A DNA stretch of 64,000 nucleotides from Bacillus sp. MYb209 (GTDB lineage Bacteria > Bacillota > Bacilli > Bacillales > Bacillaceae_G), in the NCBI RefSeq assembly GCF_002975175.1, contig NZ_PCNZ01000016.1, positions 46,834 through 110,833 on the forward strand, in the 5' to 3' direction. This document shows positions 16,321 to 25,337 of this stretch, one piece after another. The first letter of the stretch is position 1. Every line of letters begins with the position of its first letter. A model generated the notes under the pieces. It was not told the DNA's origin. It saw only the letters and a list, made by a program, of their open reading frames with translations, and made no database searches. The position numbers and the translations under genes were made by a program.

Positions 16321-16959
16321 GTGCAGTTATCTAGCATTAAAAAAAATTATAATGCAGTATTCAGCTTAGGACAAAACTGCTGGCCTGCTTGGGCTTTATA
16401 TCAGTTAGAGTTATCACAATTTTTCGGTGTGGTTAATTTTATGCTAAGCCCATCATTAGAAAAGGTGAACGTATTATTACAAAATCGTTTTCACCGTTTT
16501 TTAAATTTCGAAAACTTATCCTTTATCTCATATTGGGATGCTGATACTAAATTAAGATTAAGGGACAACCTTTATGAAATCGACTCCTGCCATGATTTTA
16601 AAACCGATGTAAATACACCAACTTCCTGGCCTTCTTATACAGATATTAAGTTAAACTATGAGCACCGAATTAATCGTTTTCTAACTACAATTGAAACAGA
16701 ACAATCTATATTGTTTATTCGCACTGGAGGAACATATGAAGAGGCACATACACTTCAACTTATTTTATCTCAACTAGTAAAGTATAACTTCTCTGTCCTT
16801 TTACTTATCCCTGCCGATGTACCTACTATTATTGAGGAGGACTGGGGGCTACAAAATATTTGCGTTATGAACTGCCCAATTATGGACGTATACCAATATA
16901 ACGAGAAGTTTTGGAAGGAGGAGCTCTTAGAAGGGGTTACAATTGGTTCGGATGCTTAA
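16321..16959 (+). CDS. DUF1796 putative papain-like cysteine peptidase
   Basis: A 212-residue protein starting MQLSSIKKNYNAVFSLGQNC. The motif SLGQNCWPAWAL with an invariant-looking Cys matches the DUF1796 family, annotated as putative cysteine peptidases; a candidate His is in YEHRINRF or CHDF. Peptidase activity is unproven for the family. AGAGGTGA points to the GTG at 16321, nine bases inside the longest frame. The NUDIX gene lies 73 bases downstream on the same strand. Confidence 0.75.
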   Translation: MQLSSIKKNYNAVFSLGQNCWPAWALYQLELSQFFGVVNFMLSPSLEKVNVLLQNRFHRFLNFENLSFISYWDADTKLRLRDNLYEIDSCHDFKTDVNTPTSWPSYTDIKLNYEHRINRFLTTIETEQSILFIRTGGTYEEAHTLQLILSQLVKYNFSVLLLIPADVPTIIEEDWGLQNICVMNCPIMDVYQYNEKFWKEELLEGVTIGSDA

Positions 16960-16989
16960 ATACACGATGATTTTTATCTAGCACTACAT

Positions 16990-17029
16990 TATAATCGTCC
17001 TTATACAAAACAAATAAGGAGCGATTATA
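16990..17029 (+). promoter_or_regulatory. Hairpin over the ribosome site of the NUDIX gene
   Basis: TATAATCG+TCCTTAT (16990-17004) pairs with ATAAGGA+CGATTATA (17014-17029), 15 bp with one bulged G. The AAGGAG site of the gene at 17033 lies in the 3' arm. Confidence 0.6.
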
Positions 17030-17032
17030 CAT

Positions 17033-17443
17033 ATGTACCCACGCGCAAAAGCTTTTGGCATTTCTATACATCACGATCAACTTCTCGTACAAGAATATAA
17101 TATGGAAGACGAAATCTTTTATCGGCCTCTTGGCGGTTCAATTGAACTTGGTGAGAAATCAACAGATACCGTTATTCGAGAATTTAAAGAAGAACTTCAT
17201 ACAGAAATAGAAGTTACCGGTTATTTAGGATGCTTAGAAAACATTTTTTATTCGGATGAGGAAATTAGTCATGAGATCATTCAACTATATTCTTTGCTCC
17301 TATTAGACACATCACTATATGAAATGGAAATACTGAATATAAAAGATGAACAAACAGCGTCATACGCAAAATGGATTCCCCTCACTGCATTCATTCAAAA
17401 GGAAAAAATACTATATCCAGATCGAATTTTAAAATATATATAA
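17033..17443 (+). CDS. NUDIX hydrolase
   Basis: A 136-residue NUDIX-domain protein. The box reads GGSIELGEKSTDTVIREFKE with following E, satisfying G-x5-E-x7-R-E-U-x-E-E except for minor positions. Such enzymes hydrolyse nucleoside diphosphates linked to another moiety; substrate is not predictable. Its ribosome site AAGGAG lies in the 3' arm of a 15-bp hairpin, so translation may be limited or regulated. It is followed by a bidirectional terminator. Confidence 0.88.
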   Translation: MYPRAKAFGISIHHDQLLVQEYNMEDEIFYRPLGGSIELGEKSTDTVIREFKEELHTEIEVTGYLGCLENIFYSDEEISHEIIQLYSLLLLDTSLYEMEILNIKDEQTASYAKWIPLTAFIQKEKILYPDRILKYI

Positions 17444-17446
17444 AAG

Positions 17447-17481
17447 AAAAAAGACGAAATCCTTTAGGATCTCGTCTTTTT
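17447..17481. terminator. Bidirectional terminator between NUDIX gene and ackA
   Basis: AAGACGAaATCC (17451-17462) / GGATcTCGTCTT (17467-17478) with flanking A and T runs. Confidence 0.85.
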
Positions 17482-17491
17482 CATGCATATA

Positions 17492-18685
17492 TTAACCAAT
17501 ATCTCCAAGACGTAATACGTCACGAGCAATCATAACTTCTTCGTCAGTTGGAATTACGATAATTTTTACTGGAGAGTGTGGGAAGCTGATAAATGCTTCT
17601 TCGCCATGAACGTTGTTACGTTTTGGATCGAAGTATACGCCCATAAACTCAAGGCCTTCTAATACACGCTCACGAATTAGAGCACTGTTTTCTCCAATAC
17701 CAGCTGTAAAGATGATTGCGTCTACACCTTTCATACGAGCTGCATAAGAACCAATATATTTATGAATACGTCCTACGAATACATCTAGCGCTACTTCTGC
17801 ACGGTGGTTTCCTTCTTCTTCCGCTTGTTCGATGTCACGTAAGTCACTAGAGAATCCAGAAAGACCTAGCATACCACTTTTCTTGTTTAATACGTTCAGA
17901 ACTTCTTCTACAGTTTGACCTGTTTTTTCCATGATGTATGGAATTAACGCAGGGTCAATGTTACCAGAACGTGTACCCATTGTTACACCAGCAAGTGGAG
18001 TGAAGCCCATAGAAGTATCGATAGACTTACCGCCTTCTACTGCTGCGATACTTGCACCGTTACCTAAGTGACAAGAAAGTAGGCTTAAGCTTTCAATTGG
18101 ACGACCTAATAATTCAGCCGCACGCTCAGTTACATATTTATGAGAAGTTCCGTGGAAACCGTATTTACGGATGCCAAATTTCTCATAGTACTCATATGGT
18201 AAGCTGTATAGGAATGCAGATTCCGGCATTGTTTGGTGGAATGCTGTATCGAATACTGCTACTGCTGGTACGTTTGGTAGTACTTCTTGGAATGCTTTAA
18301 TACCAACAAGGTTTGCTGGGTTGTGAAGTGGTGCTAAATCGCTTAATTCTTCGATATCAGCTAATACTTCACCATCAATTAAAACAGAATCAGCAAATTT
18401 TTCGCCGCCGTGTACAACACGATGACCGATACCGCCAATCTCATCAAGAGATTTTACGATTCCGTTTTCAGTTAATTTCTTAAGAAGCATGTTAACTGCT
18501 ACTGCGTGATCTGGGATGTTTGTAATTTCTTTTTGTTTTTCGCCATTTACAGTAATAGTGAAGATACTATCTTCTAAACCGATACGTTCTACTAAACCTT
18601 TTGTTAATACTGTTTCACTTGGCATTTCAAATAATTGGAACTTTAAGGAAGAGCTTCCTGCGTTAATCGCGATGATTTTTGACAT
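17492..18685 (-). CDS. ackA: Acetate kinase
   Basis: Converts acetyl phosphate and ADP to acetate and ATP, the last step of overflow acetate formation. The 397-residue protein has both family signatures: [17 protein letters not shown] at the N-terminus and [15 protein letters not shown], plus [11 protein letters not shown]. It is monocistronic. In B. subtilis ackA is activated by CcpA; a partial cre-like sequence is present about 90 bases upstream of the start. Protein is intact and of normal length. Confidence 0.98.
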   Translation of the reverse strand: MSKIIAINAGSSSLKFQLFEMPSETVLTKGLVERIGLEDSIFTITVNGEKQKEITNIPDHAVAVNMLLKKLTENGIVKSLDEIGGIGHRVVHGGEKFADSVLIDGEVLADIEELSDLAPLHNPANLVGIKAFQEVLPNVPAVAVFDTAFHQTMPESAFLYSLPYEYYEKFGIRKYGFHGTSHKYVTERAAELLGRPIESLSLLSCHLGNGASIAAVEGGKSIDTSMGFTPLAGVTMGTRSGNIDPALIPYIMEKTGQTVEEVLNVLNKKSGMLGLSGFSSDLRDIEQAEEEGNHRAEVALDVFVGRIHKYIGSYAARMKGVDAIIFTAGIGENSALIRERVLEGLEFMGVYFDPKRNNVHGEEAFISFPHSPVKIIVIPTDEEVMIARDVLRLGDIG

Positions 18686-18770
18686 CTAGTCTTTCGCCCC
18701 TTTTTCTCTTGGTAGTTGTGTGGATCATTCCACAAACCGCTCGATTTTATCTAATTAAATTCACTCATTA

Positions 18771-18784
18771 TGAAAACGTTTCAT
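18771..18784. promoter_or_regulatory. Possible cre-like site upstream of ackA
   Basis: TGAAAACGTTTCAT keeps the palindromic TGAAA-CG-TTTCA core but is one base short of the 14-base cre spacing. The 298 bases between ackA and ytxK hold nothing else I can assign beyond AT-rich promoter-like DNA. Confidence 0.3.
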
Positions 18785-18984
18785 CATTAGTAAATTTTAT
18801 ACTCACGATTTTAATTTAAACATCGTCCGACATATATTTCAAGTGAAAAAATTGTAACACCAAGAAAAAAAATATATTACAGATTTCAAAAAAATTCAGT
18901 TAAATCGTGTATATATTAAAAAATATTACATATCATATACAACTGTACTACATTAATTACTAACCCTGTTACATATACCTTGCA

Positions 18985-19971
18985 TTACTTATGTGTTGCA
19001 AACCACGTATTTAGTTGATCCATAATGTTCTCCATAGCCTTCATGTTGGAGAATTTAGGTAATTCCACTAGTAGTGCCTGTTTCGGCATTATTACATCTT
19101 GGCCTTTCTTTTGGAGAACAAATATACTTTTTGCATTTTTCTCGTTTTTAAACATGGAAACAGGTAGCTGTAACAATCCTTGAATAAAGCATGTTTCTTT
19201 AATGAATGCATGTAGCTTTGGCGCTTGATCACTTTCAAAAATGAAGTTTGGTACTAAGAAGAATAAATACCCGCCTTCTTTCGTATGTTTCACACTTTGT
19301 TCAATAAATAAGTGATGCGCATATGACATTCCTTCATCTGCTTTTAATGTATATTCACTTGCACCGATTTCATTTGGATAGTAACCAATTGGCAAATCTG
19401 AAACAACTGCATCTACTGGATCGATATAAAGTGGTGCTAGTCCATCTTGATGGAAGAATTCGATTGCATGCTTTTGTAAATTCGCATTTACTAAAGCAAG
19501 TTTAATTAGCACTTCATCCACTTCTACACCAAATCCACTCATTGCTAGTTCTTCTTTGGCGCTATTAAACACTGTAGTCATTAAGTTACCCGTTCCAATT
19601 GCAGGGTCTAAAACAGTAATTTCTTTTTGCCCTTGCATAAATTTATGGAATAAGTAGCTCATGAACATCCCAACTGCATCTGGCGTCATTTCATGATTCG
19701 CTTGTACGCCTTCTTTCATTCCTTTTAAAATGGCTAGCTGAAATGCTTTACGAATTTCTTCCCCTTTATATGTTTCTTCATTAAACGTACTATATTCACG
19801 ATTCAACCTTTCAATTGTTGATTCGGATAATTCCTCTTGTAAAATCGCTCCCTCAAACAAGTTATCACCTGTTTCTACAAGCGCCTCTAAATATGTTACA
19901 TCTAATTCTTTACGTAAAACTACCGTAGAAGAATCAAAAATAGAAAATAATGTTTCTACTGCCTGACTCAC
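18985..19971 (-). CDS. ytxK: Class I SAM-dependent DNA-methyltransferase-like protein YtxK
   Basis: A 328-residue member of the N6-adenine methyltransferase superfamily, orthologue by sequence and position of B. subtilis YtxK (upstream of ackA). The SAM-binding motif is VLDPAIGTGNLMTTVF (about residue 120), and the catalytic motif appears as SDLPIGYY where DNA methylases have D/N-P-P-Y/F; the second position is altered, so DNA methylation is doubtful. The start is the GTG at 19971, seven bases after GGAGG; the ATG at 19977 is too close. No restriction partner is nearby. Confidence 0.88.
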   Translation of the reverse strand: MSQAVETLFSIFDSSTVVLRKELDVTYLEALVETGDNLFEGAILQEELSESTIERLNREYSTFNEETYKGEEIRKAFQLAILKGMKEGVQANHEMTPDAVGMFMSYLFHKFMQGQKEITVLDPAIGTGNLMTTVFNSAKEELAMSGFGVEVDEVLIKLALVNANLQKHAIEFFHQDGLAPLYIDPVDAVVSDLPIGYYPNEIGASEYTLKADEGMSYAHHLFIEQSVKHTKEGGYLFFLVPNFIFESDQAPKLHAFIKETCFIQGLLQLPVSMFKNEKNAKSIFVLQKKGQDVIMPKQALLVELPKFSNMKAMENIMDQLNTWFATHK

Positions 19972-20088
19972 GTACATTCCTCCTTCTCTCTTTTACACAT
20001 AACTTATATCATACCATAATCTAAATTTTTCCCAAAAGAAAAAGCGACCTCTTGCAAAGAGCTCCCCTTCAAGTTGTTTATGATGTAA

Positions 20089-20178
20089 CGTCTTTTCTCA
20101 TATATTGGTTCAGTTAACAATAAATGAGAAAAGACGACCTCTTCTAAAGTGAAACTTTAATGAGAGGTCGTCTTCTTT
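20089..20178 (-). terminator. Compound terminator region after tpx
   Basis: CGTCTTTTCTCAT (20089-20101) / ATGAGAAAAGACG (20124-20136) overlaps a second stem, AAGACGACCTCT (20131-20142) / AGAGGTCGTCTT (20163-20174). The shared bases 20131-20136 make the stems mutually exclusive. The loop of the second holds a 17-base sequence also found at the ends of both bcr1-like repeats. Confidence 0.65.
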
Positions 20179-20182
20179 TACA

Positions 20183-20683
20183 TTACTTCGCCAATTTTGC
20201 TGCTTCTAATGCTGCTTCATAGTTTGGATGGCTTGTACCTTCGCTTACGTATTCTACGTAAACTACTTTGTCATTGCTATCTACTACGAATACTGCACGA
20301 GCAAGTAAACGAAGTTCTTTCATTACTAAGCCATAAGCTTCACCGAATGAAAGGTCACGGTGATCAGAAAGTGTCGCAACATTTTCTAAACCATTAGCTG
20401 CACACCAGCGTTTTTGAGCGAATGGTAAGTCAGCGCTAATTGTTAATACTTTCGTATTTTCAATACCTGCTGCATCTTCGTTAAAACGACGAGTTTGTGC
20501 ATCACATACACCTGTGTCGATTGAAGGTACAACACTAATTAATTTCACTTCACCTTTGTATGTTTCTAAACTTACTGGAGATAAGTCATTTGCTAATACT
20601 TGGAAGTTAGGCGCTTGATCGCCAACTTTAACTTCTGTTCCAACTAAAGTCATTGGGTTACCTTTAAAAGTTACATTTGCCAC
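20183..20683 (-). CDS. tpx: Thiol peroxidase
   Basis: Two-cysteine peroxiredoxin that reduces hydroperoxides in the cytoplasm using thioredoxin. The 166-residue protein carries the peroxidatic Cys in [16 protein letters not shown] (about residue 60) and the resolving Cys in KRWCAANG (about 94), the Tpx arrangement. GTG at 20683 is the start, twelve bases after GGGAGG. It lies between ytxK and ytfJ as in B. subtilis. No lesions. Confidence 0.97.
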   Translation of the reverse strand: MANVTFKGNPMTLVGTEVKVGDQAPNFQVLANDLSPVSLETYKGEVKLISVVPSIDTGVCDAQTRRFNEDAAGIENTKVLTISADLPFAQKRWCAANGLENVATLSDHRDLSFGEAYGLVMKELRLLARAVFVVDSNDKVVYVEYVSEGTSHPNYEAALEAAKLAK

Positions 20684-20781
20684 TTAAAAATCCTCCCTTA
20701 TTTAAACAAAATATGTACAATGTAAATGATAGTTTGTCCCTATCGATAATGCAAATAAAATCGCTTTATTTACAAAAAAAT

Positions 20782-20812
20782 AAAGAAGCTAATCCATTGA
20801 TTAGCTTCTTTA
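20782..20812 (-). terminator. Terminator of the ytfI-ytfJ operon
   Basis: AAAGAAGCTAATC / GATTAGCTTCTTT, a perfect 13-bp stem with a CATT loop. Confidence 0.85.
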
Positions 20813-20816
20813 CTCG

Positions 20817-21212
20817 TTAAATTTGAAATTCCGGATCATCTTCTTTTCGTTTATCCATCATTTCTTTCACTTTATCAACAGCTTGTGGCGCTAATTCAAT
20901 TATTTTGTCAATGACATGTGTTTGTTTATCTAAATGTAAAACTTTCACACCTTCTCCATTTATAACGAGAAAGGCAACCGGGTTAATGGAAACTCCACCA
21001 CCACTACCTCCTCCAAATGGATGACGACCAGAATGTTCTACTTTTCCAAATTCACTTCCACCAGCAGCAAATCCAAAACTTACTTTCGAAACGGTAAGAA
21101 TTACACTTCCATCTGCTGCTTTAATCGGGTCACCAACAATTGTATTTACATCAGTCATTTGTTTTAAATGCTGCATTGCTGTTGTCATTAAACCTTGAAT
21201 TGGATGGTCCAT
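20817..21212 (-). CDS. ytfJ: GerW-family sporulation protein YtfJ
   Basis: A 131-residue protein of the YtfJ/GerW family, a forespore protein needed for normal germination in B. subtilis (established for the orthologue). It shows the family features: MDHPIQGLMTTAMQHLKQM start, a glycine-rich centre (RHPFGGGSGGGVSINPVAF) and an acidic C-terminus. GGGGGGATATAGA precedes the ATG. It follows ytfI with a 12-base gap, so the two form an operon ended by a strong terminator. Confidence 0.93.
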   Translation of the reverse strand: MDHPIQGLMTTAMQHLKQMTDVNTIVGDPIKAADGSVILTVSKVSFGFAAGGSEFGKVEHSGRHPFGGGSGGGVSINPVAFLVINGEGVKVLHLDKQTHVIDKIIELAPQAVDKVKEMMDKRKEDDPEFQI

Positions 21213-21224
21213 TCTATATCCCCC

Positions 21225-21854
21225 CTATGCTTGAACAGATTTATCTTCCATACCAGACTTTTGTTTTCTCATAAACATGAGTAGTTTTACCGCTGTTTTC
21301 ACAGTACGAAATATATGAAAGGAAGCGGTTAGTTCACATCTTGATGCAAATCCCTTCCCTTGAAAAACAGGTGTAATTTCAAATTCTGGTACGTCGACAA
21401 TATGCATATATTGTCCTACAACTCCAGCAGCCATTCCTTTTGTCCCCCATGCATATCCAGTGACAATTCCAGTACTAGCCGCATCGCCTGCTCCAATTTG
21501 TGAATGCCATTTCCAACTATTGATTTTCACTCGTTTGAGAAAATCTTTAACAATAGTATGAACTTCTTGAAGCTTTTTTATCAGTTCTCCAATGCTATCA
21601 AGTTGTGCCATAATTTTATTATCTATTCCGCCGTCTTCCTCAGCTTTTTCGACTTTCTGACCTGTCTTTTTCTGCTGTTTTTCAATTCTTTCCAATACAT
21701 CAAACGTATATCGAATCATCCATATTTTCACTTGAAATAAACATTGCTTTTCCATTTCTGAATATAAAAACGTCACCTTAAGCGATATTTTCGATAATAG
21801 TATTAGCAAAATAAAAAGTAGAAGAATTATCATTCCAATTACGAGCCATTTCAT
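21225..21854 (-). CDS. ytfI: DUF2953 membrane protein YtfI
   Basis: A 209-residue protein with one N-terminal membrane helix (KWLVIGMIILLLFILLILLS) followed by a DUF2953-type soluble domain that includes the WKWHSQIGAGDAASTGIVTG segment. It is upstream of and cotranscribed with ytfJ, as in B. subtilis, where both are sporulation-linked. AAAGGATGG precedes the ATG at 21854; the ATG at 21863 overlaps it. Function of DUF2953 is unknown. Confidence 0.88.
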   Translation of the reverse strand: MKWLVIGMIILLLFILLILLSKISLKVTFLYSEMEKQCLFQVKIWMIRYTFDVLERIEKQQKKTGQKVEKAEEDGGIDNKIMAQLDSIGELIKKLQEVHTIVKDFLKRVKINSWKWHSQIGAGDAASTGIVTGYAWGTKGMAAGVVGQYMHIVDVPEFEITPVFQGKGFASRCELTASFHIFRTVKTAVKLLMFMRKQKSGMEDKSVQA

Positions 21855-22067
21855 TCGTACCATCCTTTCACTCCATACCCATTATCGACAAGTTTATTCA
21901 TCATTAAACAACCTCTGATAAAATTGAATATAAAAATTTTTCTAAAAATAAAAAAGGGTTTTGACATTTCATATCGAAATATACTATTTGAGCATATCAT
22001 TCAGAATACACTTTGATGGTATGCAGCACTAAAACTAGAAAATTTAACTGCAGTGGAGGGATACATA

Positions 22068-22871
22068 ATGGCAGATCGTCGCAATTTATTTTTCTTTTAT
22101 GGTGATGACAAAGTAACGCTCGTTGAAAAAATGAAACCAATATATCGTATTTTAGAGGAGAATGGATTTACCATATTAGATCATCCAAAAAATGCAAACG
22201 CTATCGTCAGCGTTGGAGATGATGGAACTTTCTTACAAGCCGTTCGTAAAACTGGTTTTAGAGAAGATTGCTTATACGCAGGCATTTCTACGAAAGATGA
22301 AATTTCTTTCTACTGCGATTTCCATATCGACCACATTGATACAGCCCTTCAAGAAATTACAAAAAACGAAATTGAAGTGCGAAAATATCCAACAATTAAA
22401 GTAGATGTAGATCACGGTACATCTTTCCATTGTTTAAATGAATTCTCATTACGCTCTAGCATCATTAAAACATTTGTCGTAGATGTACACGTCGACAATT
22501 TACATTTTGAAACATTTAGAGGTGATGGGTTAGTTATCTCCACACCTACAGGAAGTACCGCTTACAATAAATCATTACATGGTGCAGTTGTCGATCCACT
22601 TATCCCATGTTTCCAAGTAAGCGAACTAGCATCTTTAAATAACAACACATACCGTACACTCGGATCACCGTTCCTTTTAAATCACGAACGTACGTTAACT
22701 TTAACACTTAAACCAGATGGAAATGATTATCCTGTTATCGGAATGGATAACGAAGCACTTAGCATTAAGCAAGTGGAAAAAGCCGTTGTTCGTTTAAGTG
22801 ATAAACAAATTAAAACTGTTAAATTAAAAAACAATTCCTTCTGGGAAAAAGTACAGAGAACGTTTTTATAG
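22068..22871 (+). CDS. ppnK: NAD kinase
   Basis: Phosphorylates NAD to NADP. The 267-residue protein has the NAD-kinase motif SVGDDGTFLQAVRK (GGDGT variant with GDDGT), NEFSLRSS, and GDGLVISTPTGSTAYNKSLHG. It corresponds to the second Bacillus NAD kinase (YtdI type). GTGGAGGGATACATA supports the ATG at 22068 over one fifteen bases upstream. In B. subtilis yteJ and sppA lie between ytfI and this gene; here they are absent. A perfect terminator follows. Confidence 0.95.
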   Translation: MADRRNLFFFYGDDKVTLVEKMKPIYRILEENGFTILDHPKNANAIVSVGDDGTFLQAVRKTGFREDCLYAGISTKDEISFYCDFHIDHIDTALQEITKNEIEVRKYPTIKVDVDHGTSFHCLNEFSLRSSIIKTFVVDVHVDNLHFETFRGDGLVISTPTGSTAYNKSLHGAVVDPLIPCFQVSELASLNNNTYRTLGSPFLLNHERTLTLTLKPDGNDYPVIGMDNEALSIKQVEKAVVRLSDKQIKTVKLKNNSFWEKVQRTFL

Positions 22872-22878
22872 TAATAAA

Positions 22879-22920
22879 ATAACCCTCGAATTATGGGATT
22901 TCCATAATTCGAGGGTTATT
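22879..22920 (+). terminator. Terminator after ppnK
   Basis: A 19-bp perfect stem: AATAACCCTCGAATTATGG and its complement, three-base loop region, followed by TATTTAT. Confidence 0.9.
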
Positions 22921-22989
22921 TATTTATCAAATGCCACTTCACGCTGTTTCACAAAATATTTTGGAACAAGGCAACAGTATATGAAATTA

Positions 22990-23080
22990 TATTAACGATT
23001 TTTCAAATATATCTATCACAACTCAAAATATATCAACGATTTTACCCAAAATATCGATTTACCAACAAAAAGTGGCTAAA
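22990..23080. repeat. Two imperfect copies of an ATATCAACGAT-type repeat
   Basis: Positions 22990-23030 (TATATTAACGATTTTTCAAA...) and 23027-23070 (AATATATCAACGATTTTACC, then AAATATCGATTTACCAAC) are related to each other and to 59518-59562. The 225 bases between ppnK and ytcJ otherwise hold only the two terminators. Confidence 0.45.
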
Positions 23081-23093
23081 TCATCAACCTATC

Positions 23094-23141
23094 TAAAAAG
23101 AGGAAGCATCACCAAAATGTATTTTCGGAGCCGCTTCCTCA
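23094..23141 (-). terminator. Terminator of the amidohydrolase gene
   Basis: GAGGAAGC (23100-23107) / GCTTCCTC (23133-23140); the minus strand continues into TTTTTAG. Confidence 0.8.
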
Positions 23142-23146
23142 AACTT

Positions 23147-24715
23147 TTAGACGTCTTTTCTATAAACAATCTCCCCATCAATGACGGTCATTTCTGCCTG
23201 TACTTCTTTTATTTCTTCCGCCTCAATTTCAAAAACATTACGATCTAATATCGTAAAGTCTGCTTCATATCCTTTTGTAATTTGTCCTCGATTTGCTTCT
23301 TTTCCAATTGCATACGCACTTCCTTTTGTAAATAAAGAAACTGCCTCATATACCGTTAATCTTTCTTCTCGCATATAGCATACGCCGTCAATAAAACTTC
23401 TACGTGTAACAGCACTATATATGCCTAAAAACGGATTCACTTGTTCAATTGGAGCATCAGATCCTCCGTTACAATGTAATCCTGCATCGAGTAATGTCTT
23501 CCAGGCGTATGCATAGCGAAGACGATGTTTCCCTAGTTTTTCAATAACTGACGGAAAATCCGATGAAACAAAGACGGGCTGAATATCAATAATTGCTTGC
23601 AAACTCTTCATTCTTTCAATTAATTCTTCACGGGCAAGCTGGCAATGAATAATGCGGTCACGTAATCCTTCTGCTGGTGGATATAATTCAAGCGCATCAA
23701 TGACATATTCTAGCGATAAGTCACCGATTGTATGAATGGCAACTGACATATGTAAATCACGTGCTTTCTTCACTAATCCTGCAAGCTCTTCACGTGAGAA
23801 AATCGCAACTCCATTCGTTTCCTGCGCATCTTCATACGGCTCACTTAATAAAGCTGTTCTTCCGCCGAAAGAACCGTCAGAAAAAATCTTCATCGCTCCA
23901 AATTCAATATAGTGCTCATTTTCATATTCTTTTCGCTCATTCGCTACTTCATGATGAACGAGCAAATGTGCTTTAAATCGCATTTCTTTTATAACGTGTG
24001 AAAACGCATTGTACGTTTTTTGAAAGCCGCCATAATAATTTAAATCTTCCGTGTGCCCGCCAACGAGTCCGTATTGCCAGCAATCTTTAATCGCTGTTTG
24101 CAGAGCTCTTTGTAAATACGCTTCATCAATGGCAGGCTGAACATGTTTAATCAATTCTTGCCCTTGTTCATATAAGAGTCCTGTTAAGTGATTAGAGGCA
24201 TCACGACCAATTTTTCCGCCTTTTGGATCTTTCGTCTCTTCCGTTATGTTCGCTTCTTGCAATATGTATGAATTCACCCATGTCACATGACGACAAACGC
24301 GCTTTAATAAAATCGGATGTTCTTTAGAGATTTCATCTAAATCCCGTACATGAACTTGTTTTGTATCTGTAAAATTATTTTCATTCCATCCTTCTCCGAT
24401 AATCCACGTCCCTTGTGGAGCTTCTTCTACTCGCTTCTTAACAAGGGTAAGCACTTCGCTATAAGATGTACAATTTGATAAATCTAGACGAAGCAACCTC
24501 TCTCCATACCCAATAAGATGCATATGGCTATCAACGAGACCTGAAATCATTGTTTTTCCTTCTAAGTCATGCAACTTCTCCACAAAATATCGATTTTCTA
24601 ACTCTTCCTTATTCCCGATATCCACAATTATGCCATTTTCAACGTAAACAGCTTCCACTTTTTCGTTTTCTTCTCGCATTGTATAAATGGTTCCACCATG
24701 CCAAATTTCTCCCAT
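23147..24715 (-). CDS. ytcJ: Amidohydrolase family protein, YtcJ type
   Basis: A 522-residue metal-dependent hydrolase of the amidohydrolase-3 subgroup. The N-terminal metal site is SGLVDSHMHLIGYG (HxH), followed by a His in AIHTIGD, GGSDAPIEQ with the catalytic Asp, and the C-terminal KGYEADFTILD that returns to the beta-sandwich. Family members hydrolyse exocyclic amides or formamides; the natural substrate of YtcJ is not established. AAGGGGATGAGTAT precedes the ATG. Monocistronic. Confidence 0.9.
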   Translation of the reverse strand: MGEIWHGGTIYTMREENEKVEAVYVENGIIVDIGNKEELENRYFVEKLHDLEGKTMISGLVDSHMHLIGYGERLLRLDLSNCTSYSEVLTLVKKRVEEAPQGTWIIGEGWNENNFTDTKQVHVRDLDEISKEHPILLKRVCRHVTWVNSYILQEANITEETKDPKGGKIGRDASNHLTGLLYEQGQELIKHVQPAIDEAYLQRALQTAIKDCWQYGLVGGHTEDLNYYGGFQKTYNAFSHVIKEMRFKAHLLVHHEVANERKEYENEHYIEFGAMKIFSDGSFGGRTALLSEPYEDAQETNGVAIFSREELAGLVKKARDLHMSVAIHTIGDLSLEYVIDALELYPPAEGLRDRIIHCQLAREELIERMKSLQAIIDIQPVFVSSDFPSVIEKLGKHRLRYAYAWKTLLDAGLHCNGGSDAPIEQVNPFLGIYSAVTRRSFIDGVCYMREERLTVYEAVSLFTKGSAYAIGKEANRGQITKGYEADFTILDRNVFEIEAEEIKEVQAEMTVIDGEIVYRKDV

Positions 24716-24760
24716 ATACTCATCCCCTTTTTCCTTTAGTCTACGAAATTAGAACGTATA

Positions 24761-24796
24761 AAAAAAGCACCATTTCGATTAAAAATGGTGCTTTTC
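24761..24796 (-). terminator. Terminator of the VOC gene at 24803
   Basis: AGCACCATTT (24766-24775) / AAATGGTGCT (24783-24792), T-run on the minus strand. Confidence 0.85.
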
Positions 24797-24802
24797 TAAA
24801 AA

Positions 24803-25234
24803 TTAATTTTGTTCAGTAGGATTCGTTGTAATTTGCCATTCAATATTAAATTTATCTTTTACTTGTCCGTATGCTGGGCTCCAGAACGTTTCTTGAAGTG
24901 GCATGATAACTTCTCCACCTTCTTGTAACTTATCAAATACCTCTTTTGCTTTTTCTGCATTACTAATTCGAATTGCAATCGTTACTTGAGATCCAATCGC
25001 ATGCCCTTTACCTGGGAATGTATCAGAAATCATAAGTTCTGTATTACCAATTTTTAAATGAGCATGTGCAACGCGCTCTTTCGCTTCAGCTGGAATAGGG
25101 TATTCTGGATTTTCAGGCATATCACCAAAAGTTTGCATTACTTCTACTTTCGCATCTAACGCCTCTTTATAAAGCTGTACAGCTTCTTGCCCACTACCAT
25201 CTAAAACTAAGTACGGATTAATACCTAAAATCAT
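24803..25234 (-). CDS. VOC-family protein, PhnB-like
   Basis: A 143-residue glyoxalase/bleomycin-resistance-fold protein of the PhnB/YjdN type: GINPYLVLDGSGQEAVQLY at the start, MISDTFPGKGHAIGSQVTIA in the middle and WSPAYGQVKDKFNIEWQI at the C-terminus. The last segment is typical of the DinB/3-demethylubiquinone-methyltransferase-like VOC subgroup. Function unknown. AAAGAGGTGTCCGT precedes the ATG. Confidence 0.85.
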   Translation of the reverse strand: MILGINPYLVLDGSGQEAVQLYKEALDAKVEVMQTFGDMPENPEYPIPAEAKERVAHAHLKIGNTELMISDTFPGKGHAIGSQVTIAIRISNAEKAKEVFDKLQEGGEVIMPLQETFWSPAYGQVKDKFNIEWQITTNPTEQN

Positions 25235-25337
25235 ACGGACACCTCTTTTTTTAGTTTATGAAATCGAACTTGTGTTCGTTTTTATAATATCATACGTTTT
25301 ACATTTCATTCAACTATTTACTTCACTATTTTCAAAA

